DNA from: Pelodera strongyloides
Taxonomy: Eukaryota; Nematoda; Chromadorea; Rhabditida; Rhabditidae
Length of the DNA stretch: 64,000 nt
Direction of reading: 5' to 3'
Assembly: GCA_036852015.1 (NCBI GenBank)
Contig: JAANDG010000039.1
Location: forward strand, 186,001 to 250,000
Part shown: piece after piece, positions 42,118 through 53,918 of the stretch
How the letters are laid out: every line of letters starts with the position of its first letter
Numbering within the stretch: the first letter of the stretch is position 1
The notes under the pieces: generated by a model
The model's input: the letters and a program-made list of their open reading frames with translations, nothing else
Told to the model about the DNA's origin: nothing
Databases searched by the model: none
Position numbers and translations under genes: made by a program

Positions 42118-42703
42118 AACTGTATGTAAACTGCGCCTCTTCATGTTCTCCGAAACTTTCAAGATTACACAACAAATGCTAACTTTTATTAAACCATTGG
42201 TGGGAGCCGTAGCACAGGCCTTACTCCTAAGATGGTCGTAATATAATAGTGATAAACTGGGCCAAAACGAAAATAGTACATGATAGAATCTTGTTGGAAG
42301 ACAAACTGGAAATGCAACACTCTATTTTTCAATGCGTGGACAATACATACATAGAATAGGCCCATATGTACTTGTACATTTCCAATACTTCAATTATGCA
42401 GCACATGCAGATTAGGCGAAGCTCTAATTCTACATTTCATTACAGACGAAAAATGTTGGTTTCAAATACACACTCTGTTATCTTTAGGGTTCAAAAATGT
42501 CGGAAAAAATGAAGAAAATAAGTAAAACAACTGTCGATATAACTCCATAAGTGCACAACTACTCGGTTTATATATTTGTATATATCACAGCTCCTAGAGC
42601 AAATCACAGAAAAAATGACAATTTTAATTAGGGCAGCCGTGAGATGAGACAGATAATTTTGTTCTTCAACCACTACTATTACCTCTACCTCTACAACTTT
42701 GTG

Positions 42704-44105
42704 CTACTCCTCGATTTCTACCACAGCTTCCGAGTCCAGCTCAGAACTTATAGCCACCCTGAGTATGGCGTTGTTTAGTCCCGTACTAGTTCCAACTCTA
42801 CTCAAGAACTTGGCTCTCATAAGTTGAGAGGGATGGCTTCCCGGTTCCCCTTGGGGGACTGGACATCCTCTTTCAGAAAAGTATTTCTTCCAAAAAGGGA
42901 GGATCCTCCCTTTATCATCCTCAAAATTGAGAGAATGATAAGGGAATAGAAGAGAAGAATATGCACACTCGATTAGCTGACTACAGTAGTAGGACTCGTT
43001 ACCCTGAAATGAAACACAAGGTAGATACATAAGTTGAAACAAATAGGAGACGGGACGACACAGAGAGATACAGACAGGGGAGAGGAAGAGAGAGAGAGAG
43101 AGAGAGAGAGAACGAGAGAGAGAAGGAGGAAGGAGAGAACGAGAGAGAGAATAACAGGTGAAAGTAATATAGAAGAAATAATCAATCTTTGATAAAAAAT
43201 CTCACTTGGGAGTTGATACGGTTGCTGGCGAATATATCGTTATAAGGCATGCCGATCTTTTCCTTTGCGAAGTCGACTGCTGCTTTCTGAAAATAATCAC
43301 GAAAATTTAACAGAAGACCGGATGACGCTGGTTTATGCACTCGCACATCGCGGCGAGCGATTCCAACAAAACAAAGACGCGGCGTACGTTTTGCACAAAA
43401 GTAAATCTGCCGTACTATCGTATCGACTCACAGCCATAATTCTGATGTTACCAATTCCAAACTTTAAATCTCACCACCAGTTCCTCCTTATTGGACAGAT
43501 GTGCTTCATCTACTGTAAATATTTCTATCCAATCAGCGTCGACCTGCTGACAACTCTCCTCGAGACTACAGTACACTACTCTAGATTTAGTTGCATGAAT
43601 CACAGCACACGCGGATACACAAAGGGCAACATGGAAGGGTCCTCCACCTGAACGACTACTTTGAAGTGGTATGACGCGTAGCTTTGAAAGCCCTTATCAA
43701 ATGCAACCGCCCAATTCCTGCATCAACTAATGAAATAAATGTCACCTCTCCCATGCTCGTTTAAAATAGCAGACGAAATACTTAAAAGAATACGCCGGAA
43801 ATATTACAATTATTGTTAAACAGGTGCTTTTTCTAGATATCGGCCGCGCGCACAGTCTACGCCTCAACAACAGCACAACATCAACTCCGCAAAAGTGACA
43901 AAGCAACAGAGCAGCAAAATATGATCAACTCGGGAATTTCAACGATCAATAATAGGTGAAGCAAAAGTTTACAACGCAACAAAAATCCATGTGCACCAAA
44001 GAACTCACCAGCTACATCTACAACGGCTTCCTCAAAAGTATGAGGTTTTGGCTCCTTGAAATAGAATACAATATCTCCTGCGCAACAATTCCCAAGTTTC
44101 CTCAT
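42704..44105 (-). CDS. NlpC/P60-superfamily (YiiX-like permuted papain fold) protein
   Basis: Exons (minus): 44105-44009, 43647-43475, 43286-43206, 43003-42704; phases close, 216 aa. Visible landmarks: GNCCAGDIVFYF near the N-terminus (the GDILF-type strand), GGPFHVALCVS with His38 in place of the catalytic His, KIGMPYNDIF, and ESYYCSQLIECAY with Cys124 as the likely nucleophile. This order (His before Cys) is that of the circularly permuted YiiX/LRAT-like branch. Such proteins act as amidases, peptidases or acyltransferases; the substrate here is unknown. No signal peptide with the chosen start. An upstream in-frame ATG at 44162 would add 19 residues; a weak acceptor (AAGCAAG) lies 5 nt before the chosen ATG. 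The C-terminal ~35 residues are acidic and probably disordered. Confidence 0.8.
43083..43152. repeat. (GA)n microsatellite
   Basis: GA dinucleotide run with interruptions, located in the last intron of the NlpC/P60-like gene. Confidence 0.9.
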
Positions 44106-44162
44106 CACAGCTTGCTTTCCTCCTTCAATATCACAAAATCGACTACGGTTCGCTAAGACCAC

Positions 44163-46408
44163 TTATTAGAATAAACATCACGGATGAGAATTTTCGGTAA
44201 AAGAGCAAGCTGTCAGTTCAGTGATTGTTTTTGTATGGGTTTACATATATGGGAATGTGAACGTAAGATCACACACACACATTACTCCGTATACATGTAA
44301 CGAGATAAAACTGGAAAATAACTACCGGCGAAGCACCCAGACAGAGCAGTTATCAAGCTGAGAACAAGCAAACAAATACGTCCAGTCGGAAATCACAAAA
44401 ACCATTTACAGACTAAAACCCCACTGCCTTGTTCTCAAGTTTCCCAAACCGCAAACATATCTATTCTACACACAAAATCAATTAAAACTAGAGCATAGCA
44501 AGGCTGCACAAAGAAAAATTAACATTTATTTTTCACTTTTCAAAACGCATTATTATTAAAATAAAAGAACAAAGCCGACCCAAGTTTTAAAAATTCTCAA
44601 GTTGAAAGGTAATTAACGTGCACAAAAATGGAGCCCTCCACATATGAACCCTTTATATCAAGGGAAGATTCACTTTGGAAATAAAATCACAAAATCAAGC
44701 ACATTTAAGTATAAAGCAAGAAAATATGACGATATAAGGTTTCTTGGCTTGAACGAAGTATACGTCACTAACCGCAAAGAATAATTTTTACCTTTCTTGT
44801 TACCCAATTTTTTTTTACATTTCTCATTTGATTACCTTGAGGTAATCAATCAAAGCAATAAATGTTTGATATCCACTAAAATAAATATCTCGCTAAAAAT
44901 CCAAGAAACCCCCGCTCGCGGCAACCAAGGCTAGGATTTGGAGTTAGAAAATAAAAAAAAGCAACGTGATTAGGTATTCTAAAAGGAATACATTTCTAAT
45001 AATTACAGGCAACTACACCATAAACATCAAATATTATAAACAACTATTCATATTCACAAAGAAAGACTATGTTACACATGCAAAAAGGACATAGGTTGAA
45101 GGAAGAGTAAATAAATAAAAATATGAATATGAAAGAACATAACATAAAAAAATTGTATCCAGGATACAAATACAAAGCAACTTCGAAAATGAAAAATAGA
45201 AAATTAAACACAAACACAAAATTATGATACACCTGAAATAAACACTACATTATGAATGAACATTTGGTGTTACTCATTGATGCATGCGTAACGGCATGTG
45301 TGGTCATACGTGTAAACTCATCGTATAATACTAAGGGGATACCCATGCACCAAACAGCACATAAGGGCACATAGACCACACACACCAAGCACACTAAACA
45401 AACCTAAACTAAATTCGAACATCCTAGCACGAATCGTGTGAACATTTCTCAAGAAAGCAACTTAAATGGGCTCAATTTAATTAATAATACAAAAGTTGAA
45501 GAGAAATACGGACGAAGACGAAGACTGACTATGAGCATTATATGCACATTAACATACGATCACACAAGAGAATGAGAGAATCAATTCAGAACACATAAAG
45601 GAAGGGAAGGAGACACTGCCGAGTCGACAAACATCTATTTACAGTCCAAAACCAAGCTTCTTATTACTAATTTCAAATCCCAAGTTCGACATAGCCCCCT
45701 TCAGACAAAAATTCAAACAATATTTCTAGAAATAAAGACTAGATTTTCTCCAAAGTACATACATCGAAGAAAGGAAAGGGCAAAAGAATCTACAAATGCT
45801 GATAACAACAATTGGGAAGTTCTTATATACTTTTTTGGGGAGTACGAGATGAGAGAGTGATCAATATGAGTTAGAAGAGGGAGAGAGAGTAGACGAGTAG
45901 ATACACAAGCTGGAATCTCGAGAGGGAAGAGAGGCCGGGAAAGCCGATGGGGCAAAACAACGCGAGTTCCGAAAATTACATACATCTAGTACTAGAAGGG
46001 GAGGCCGAATCGATAATGAAAATTCATAAAAACTACAAACTACAAAAAATTAGGCAAAAGAATAACCACCAAATATCTGAGAAAGACTGGAATATATCAA
46101 TCAGGCGATTCGGAAAGGAGAGGGAGTGCGAAATGAGCAGAGAAAAAGACAATAGAGTGATAGAATAGAGACTGAGACTAGTAGAAAGGAGATTATGGAA
46201 CATGGACGAGCCAGAGCAGAGAACACCCACATAGACTAGACACGTCCTCCAGAGCGACTTCGTCAACTTATCAGCTGTATTCATAGAAGATAGAAGATAA
46301 CTGACAATGGTTGAGAAGTGCGATTGGTGGCACAGAGCCAGTAGCCAGTTGATCGAACTTACTACAGTACTCCAACCCTGGATTCCCGTTTCCAATTCAG
46401 CGTATCAT
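44163..46408. other. Intergenic region, NlpC/P60-like gene to fzr-1 3' end
   Basis: About 2.2 kb of AT-rich sequence. I see no conserved exon; open frames are short and motif-free. The fzr-1 3' UTR and the NlpC/P60-like gene promoter should be here. Confidence 0.5.
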
Positions 46409-49400
46409 CTACCGTAGGCTGTGCAACAAGTTCAGCTTGCTGCGGGCAGTCCGTGGCTGGCCAGTCTTGCTGAACACATGCCAGAAACGAAGAGTCTCGT
46501 CGCCAGCACCCGTCACAATTGCCTCGCCATCAGGGGACATCGCCTACAAAGATACCAAGTTATAGGAACCAGGAACGTACACAACACACAAATAAGAAGA
46601 CGGCATCGATTAATGAATTTCGCTACTACAAAACAGATCAATACACACACTCAACTTATATATAAACTTTACTGTACGATAAGTTTTACTCCGACGTTCA
46701 AGACACATAATTCATACCACACATGTATTAAGATACCGACAAAAAATCAGAAACCTAGCGCAAACAAGCATGAGAAAAGAAAAAAAAAACTATAAAACCA
46801 CTAACTAAATATAAAACGCGAAATTGATGTCCGGTGAGTTTGGTGACCGGCGTTAGACTGGGATACTTCCAGATTATCACCTGCAATACATCGTAAATAA
46901 ATATTAAAAATGAAGTAATTTAAAATAAATCTATTCATGTTACGCTAAGACGGTTCAAGCGGCAAATGAACTAAAGCTGCACTGACAGGGTAAAAAAAAT
47001 TGGTTGGTAAGAAAAACTAACCTGGTTGAAAGAGTAGCCATGTGTTGAAACTAACTCTGACGAATGCTTTGACCAGGCCACGTTGCATACCTAACAAAAA
47101 TACATTATTATGACAGCATAAATATGCAACAAATCTTCTAAATAAAAAAATGGTTTCCTTCTGAATTATGGTAACAATTTCCCTTCACACGAAAACTTCT
47201 TTTACATCTATACTACGGGTTGCTTTGGCTTTAATGAAGAGATTATCTATATATGTAATGAATTACTGGAGTGGACGGGATAACTCACAAACTCACGTGT
47301 AAAAACAAATAAACGGTAAATAAGTGTTTAATATAACTCTTTTTCAAATTTTCAATTAAAACGAAAAGAATCAACTTGCCTGACTTCCGGTGTCTATGCA
47401 CTGCATCGCTTGTCCCGTGAGAGTGTTCCAGAAACGAAGACATCTAGAAAACAAAATGTCCAGTCACTCAAATCATTATTATATTAATAAAATAGAATGA
47501 TATTAATAACACATTTTGTTTAAGGAAAAATTCTAGAAAAAAGCTGAGAAAACCAACAACACTAGTCTCAATATATAAAGTACAACATATATGTTAATAA
47601 TACAACGTATAATTTCATCATCACATTACCTCATAATTCGCAATTTTGCATACAATCACAATATTCAAATATAAAAAAATAGAATGGAAAAATCAATAAT
47701 CGCTTACCTATCCGCCGTTCCTCCTCCAGAAACCAGGAGTCCATGATGGTGTGGAGACCAGGCCAATGCCTTCACTGCTGCATTGTGTTCCGTGTACACC
47801 TGAACAGAAAAACATAAATTTTGATGTCCAAATCACAATTATAAAAATATATGTAAATTCAAAGCATCACAAAATAAAGTTATTTACTAACTCTTCCTTG
47901 TCACTACTATCAACTATCCAAGTATACTGCTACAACCTTTCGCTGAACCCATAACATCTAGTGTTCGCCGAGCTAAGAGTTATATTGTATGATCCCCATG
48001 CGAACGATATGTCATAAATCAAGATTGCCTAATTGCTGCGAGGGCGCGCAATCGAGAATCATTATATTCGGGGAATGACCCCGGCAATGCGTTGCACGTA
48101 CACCAAGGACGCCACGCCAACAAAGTTATGCAATCGAAATGGGGGAGAAGAATCCCTACTCTCTCATAACCAACATAGTATGCAGCACTTCAGTTCAGCA
48201 TTAAAAATTATGACTATGACCCCCGTGCTACTAATTAACAGCCCAAGGTATATCGAAGAACTAAATCGAGCGTCCATTTCCGATATATCGAGTTATGGAG
48301 CGAACGGAACTAGAGCTCAAAGATAATTTTTGTTCATGCGCAAGCAAAACATACTTCCCCTTTCGATTCAATTTATCAATACCAGAACAGCTCAGGGTAT
48401 AAATTCCGTGCGTAAATGGAGGAGGTTTCTTTAGCTTAGTGATAGACCGTTTTAATAAAACACCATGTTTCGGTAAAATATATTAATTTCGAATTGCTTC
48501 CGGGGGTGGTTCGTGCGTGTTTTCAGGCAGTACCCCTGTGTCTGTTACAGCTCCTTCATTATCCTACTACGCATCTAACTAATTGTAAATTGTAAGACTA
48601 CTGTACAATTCTCAAGGCTCAAGTGCTGGCCAAAATCACAAAATCGCCCCTAGTCGCGTCTTGCGCCATGCAAATGCCAAGAAAATAAATATCACTCCCT
48701 AATTAAAAGCGGCAGCGATTCGCGGGTCATTCTTTGTCGCCTTCGCTATCAAATTGCGCAATCAGAAACCTCAGCACAAAAAGGGAGTGCCGCAAGGCCA
48801 AAATGCCATGATAAATCAACGGTGGTGAACTACAATATACTAATCTAGTAATCAAGAGAATAGCACATTCTTCAAATAAGAAATAACGCAGTTTCAAACA
48901 GAGTTTTTCTCCTTTTTTCGCCTCTCGGCTCTTGCGTCCCATCCCAGAACAGTTTTAGATATATTTCTACATTTGTTTACCAACCTAGAAAGAAAGTTCC
49001 CCAATATTTCACTATTCCCCATCCTTCTAATCGAATAACCTACAACGTCTCCTATCATTATCTTCAAATGGAATGGAAAGGGAAATAGACAACAAGAACA
49101 ATCAGTTGGTATCAAGTGAAAAATTGATATTTCCCATTCTTTAATCCTTCACACATTCTCATTCTCGCCATATAAATGGGGGAATAAGAGCTCAAATTGG
49201 AATTGAATTCCAACGAACAGTCTAGAGTCTACAAATGAGCGCTAAACTCCAAACCATAATACTACTATTACATATCCCGAATATCACACAACAAAAGTAT
49301 TATCATTTACTTTAATTAAACGCTACACGATCATACCCTTTACAGAAACTATGAACCTCATAACGAAAACACTCATGAGAATAATGAATGATCCGAAAAT

Positions 49401-52400
49401 GAATTAGTAAGCTCCCATCACTCAAAATACTAGGTCACGTTATTGTACAACGTTCCCCGTAACCAATAATTATTCAATTTCCTAAGTCCCTAACACCGAA
49501 CCCATGTCCCACTGTGTGCTGTATGACAGCTCTTTTTGCACAGCCCCGAACCCCCGGTTCCCCCTTTTACATTGGTAGGGCTAGGGCAGCCGCCTGTACC
49601 ATGGTACCAAAAGGGTGCTGGGACGCTAGAGGTCACCGGGGGTCACTAACACACTATAACACTAAACGTATAGTGGAGAGGGGGAGGCGAGGGTGGATAG
49701 ATTTTATTACACCCCACACCACACTATATACGCATTACACTAACGTACTACGCAAGGGGGATAGTATATACTAACTAACCCATACGTTAGTATTAAACGA
49801 TTAAATTTGGAAATGTGCGCTTAAATTAACGTTTAGTACTAACGTATGGAGTCAGCACCACAAACTACCAACTATTGTACATAAGCATATTTAGATTTTA
49901 AAATGTTCAGCTTAACCAGTTAACATTAGTGCCGAAAAGAGGATACCCAGAAGAAACAAAGAAATGAGAAGCTAATTTATCCAAAGATGCATTTCGTAAG
50001 CTCTAGCTCTAGCTCACTTTCTTAACAAAACATGCACACCTATAAAAAAACGGTCTCACACAAAATGAAACAAATAAGGTAGGTAAAAGGGAATCACCAA
50101 GAGAATTCATAATTCACATTCAGTACAACAACAAAAAACAAAATCAGCACTTCAAACAGAGTAAAGATTACACAAAGTAAAATGGTAGCTCACCTGACAG
50201 GGTTCGTTTCTTCGCAAGTTCCAAACAAGCAGCTGATTATCGTTACCGCCTGACGCCAAATACTGTCTATCGGGAGACCATTTCAATCCACAAACCTAGA
50301 CACACCAATAGTCATCTTGCGCATAATGCAAAACATTGTGCTTGGACCTGCTATAATTTACTTTTCAAAAAAAAAGACAACCATTAAGGCTAATTAAGAG
50401 ACCGCCAATGTGAGGGTAGCTCATGCTGTCAACAGACAATTTTTCAATCAAAAAAGTAAAACAAAACAAACCTCCTGCCTGTGTGCACTCAGTCGCCGTT
50501 CGGGGAAATTGCCCTGTCTTATATCTCGTTGTATAATGAATCTGAAAATTTTTGCTAAAGAACCAATTTGCCTATCGAAAAAAAACTAACTGTTTCAACC
50601 AAAGTATAAACGTCGTGACATAAGATCGCCACAGTGACTCATATCGCGGAATACAGTACAGTATCGTCATATCGTCAGTACCGAGCACAAACTAAGACTT
50701 CACCAACCTGTCCCTTGATCCCGAACAAATCAGATCCCCGTTCCATGCTAAACATCCAATTCTCGATGTGTGACCCGGCAGTTCCTGGATTTTGCGTTGA
50801 GTGTGCACGTCCCATATCTGAGAAAATAGAAAATGAATATAAAAGGAAGGGAAATTATGGGACTACTACCATCAAAAATCAAACAAGCCAGAGTTACGAA
50901 TACGAATACACTCTATTTCTCTTGACAATTATGGTGCAATTGACCCAGACACATAGGAGGTCTACTTTCGCGGTGACTCAATTCTCTAGGAGCCCGCTTT
51001 GTCAAGGAACCGAGAATTTCAAATTCCAAATATACCTCCCAACTCACTTGTGTAATTCCTTTGTTCGTTCCCACTGCCAACAAATCACCCTTATCAGCCC
51101 ATTGTACTGATGTCACAGTGTCCGAATCATTGGCCAAATCGCACAATTTTATTACCTGAAAACCTCCGATATAAACTTAAAACTTTTGATTTACTTATTT
51201 ATTAAGTAACACCACAAAATGTGCAATATAGTAGTAGTATCGTCCTAACTTGACAAGTCACAGTAAGACAAATATCTGATATTAAAAATTGCGATCAACA
51301 ATATAGTAGAATCAAAGATTCATCAAGACAGTGGAAAAAAAACATACCTGACTATTCATTGCGCTCCATAAATAAACACATGTATTCAATCCTACTGATA
51401 GCATATTTTGTGAAGACCAATCTACCAAATTCAGATAGAAATCATCCTGTAGTTCAGGAGCATCCAGAACCTAGAAACGAAATCAGTGATTTTGCTTAGA
51501 ACATAAACAGACAAACAAGAAGGGGAAATATTAAAGCCGTGCTTATACACTTTTAAGTTATTTACCCGAAACACGTTGTTTACCATTAATGAAAGGATAG
51601 TTCTATTTATCTCAGTAAACAGTAAAGATTCAATGTGTGGAAAGTCGTGAAGTTCAATTGTTATTTATTATTTTTCCTCAGATCTATTTTTGCATCTCCC
51701 CCATGCTTACCTCCAACGAAAAAAAAATCACATTGAATAAAGAGGACCAAGCGTTTGAATCGTAAAATATTAACATAATTATCACCTTGTACGGATTCTT
51801 GGGTACTTTTCTCTGTGGTTTCCGCGGACTTCTCAACAATCGTTGGCTGTCTTCGGAAAGAACACCGGTGAAGAGACCCTGTGCTGTGTACGACAAGGAG
51901 GTCGATGGGTCACCATATCTGAGGAAACGCATATTACGAAAAAAAGGTTATTAATACCAGCAGCCGAAAGCTGGAAATGAGAGTAAAAATGGAAGCGAGA
52001 GTCAAAACATGAGAATGTTTTGGCATGCGAATTAAACAAATGCTCAGTATAACTTACTAATCATGTTGCTAGTGTTAATAATCTGAAGTCCAAATCAACA
52101 GCTAACAAATAACAAATCAAACACAATCACTAAGGGATCCGCACAAGTTTTACAGGTTCCGTTCAACTACGCATATTCACAGTTCTCCAATAGCGTAACA
52201 ACATCTCTCAGTTAGAAGTTTGAAAGCTCACTTTGTTGGGGTTTTATTTCCAAATGAAAATAGACTCCTCGCTGGACTGTCCTTCACCTTATCACCGGGT
52301 AAAACAATGTCCATATCCACACCGGGATTCATGTGCTGGAATAATCATAGAGATAAGCAGGATGGAATATAAAAAAAAGAGAAAGACATTACAACCATAT

Positions 52401-53913
52401 TTTAGCCTATTAAATAAGAAGATACGAAAAACGGAGCCAAGCCGATAGTTGTGTATTTCCGGCTTTCGCACTCAACAACTCAACATTCACACAGCCAGAG
52501 TTCTAACTTTCTAAGACTTTCTTTTTTTACACAATACAAAACAAAATACTTTCACGAAAAAATTATGGAATACTTTTATAGGTAATTGTTTATAGAAACC
52601 CCAAACGTACCCGAATATCATCAATGTTGTCATGCAAAAGTTCATTTCTTAACAACGCTCTGTGAACGATAAGATCCTGCCGTGGTTCATCTGCCACCTG
52701 AGCCGGCTGATTTCCGTTACCGTATCCTGAAACTAAAGAATACACAAGATAGTCCGCCATCAAAAATCTAGCAGCAAGTTTGGACTTGGACATTATTTGT
52801 GAATACAGTACCGTGATAATATGTTCCTATATTTTAAACAACTACCTACTCAGACTCGTTACCACCTTTATCATAGCCATATCCAAATATACTCACGAAC
52901 AATTAAAACTAATATGTTTTATACATTTAGAGGAATAAAGAGTGTGCATATAAATAAAACAACAAAAGCAGGGGGAGCACATTACAGTTAAATCTTATAG
53001 TAGTGTCAATAGTAAAAAAAAGATAATAATAATAAATTAAGGACTTACCAGATGGACTAGTTTGTTGGGTTGATGCTCGAGCTTGGACAGCAGGTGCGGG
53101 ACGCTTGAACTGATTTGGAGCATCTTGGTCCGCTGCTGAAATTGAAGGAGCATTCCATTTGTAATTTGTATAAAAACGAAACAAACAACAGATCATGAAT
53201 CATATTCTACGTTCCCAAATTAATGACATTATAGCACACTACTAACAATCCTCTAACAATTCTCATAGCATTCCAATCATCTAAACGCTATGTTTCTGTA
53301 CATAGTAAAGATACGCGATGTCTCATGTCTCTAAGAATCGGTTTATCACTTAGCTGACAACACAAACTGCAACGGTAGCAAAAGTAAAAGGCAAAGAACC
53401 AAAATAAATAAAGATAGACAAACCCGGAATAGCCGAAAATCGTGTGATCAGATCCACAGAGTGTTGTCGTAGGGGAATCACACGGTCACCGTGATCCAAA
53501 CGTTTTGTTGGTGTCACGTGAGGAGAGCCAACCTACAGACAAATATGAATAATATCAGACGTTAATTAACTTACAAATACAAACAATCCAACTTCTTGAC
53601 GTCTCCTACCGGCCTTACAAGAATTGCTGGTCTCCTAACAGAAACAGACTTAATTAATTGAATCGCATTCAATGCCATAATCGCTATGTATTTTGATTTT
53701 GTATTTTTATGACACAAATGCTGGTGATTAAAACAATTAAATTCAAGCAAAGGGTGTATACAATACAGTGTCTGACAGTAATAAATAAATCAATATTGTT
53801 AGTAGTATTACTTATTATAATACGAATTCACCTACCGGTGTGAGTAATTTGACTGGAGAAGCGGCTGGCACTTGTGCTAGAACTCGCCTGTCATAGTCAT
53901 ATGTTGAGAACAT
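46409..53913 (-). CDS. fzr-1: Fizzy-related / Cdh1 APC/C activator
   Basis: WD40 co-activator that recruits substrates to the anaphase-promoting complex in late mitosis and G1. Sixteen exons (minus): 53913-53836, 53532-53424, 53135-53049, 52726-52611, 52335-52232, 51918-51786, 51470-51348, 51155-51048, 50817-50708, 50541-50472, 50295-50194, 47799-47708, 47443-47380, 47090-47022, 46880-46806, 46543-46409. Phases close; 524 aa. Features: C-box DRVIPLR (42-48), [28 protein letters not shown], then a WD40 propeller from about 210 ([86 protein letters not shown]). NELL and RSPRKP blocks separate it from Cdc20. The last residues are SLR, where vertebrate Cdh1 ends Ile-Arg. Intron 13 uses a GC donor (CAG|GCAAGT). 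Intron 11 is 2.4 kb. A 3' splice site is 5 nt before the ATG. Confidence 0.95.
47800..50193. other. Large fzr-1 intron (2.4 kb)
   Basis: No exon recognised. It holds a GC-rich patch at 49535-49700 and a hairpin: CCATACGTTAGTATTAAACG at about 49781 pairs with CGTTTAGTACTAACGTATGG at about 49829. A fragment near 48093 resembles the 110-bp tandem repeat at 38101-38310. Confidence 0.55.
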
Positions 53914-53918
53914 AACCC

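Larger units (their letters stand above)
36787..42703. other. Repeat-rich intergenic block
   Basis: About 5.9 kb without a supported gene, between the start of the CALHM gene and the 3' end of the NlpC/P60-like gene. It consists of several independent repeats and elements listed separately: tandem duplications at 37495-37840, 38101-38310 and 38525-39070, an inverted-repeat element at 39086-40165, and an LTR element at 40619-42117. Confidence 0.7.

Noticed and set aside
50634..51110. 158-codon plus-strand frame
   Set aside because: Antisense to two well-supported fzr-1 exons (50817-50708 and 51155-51048).
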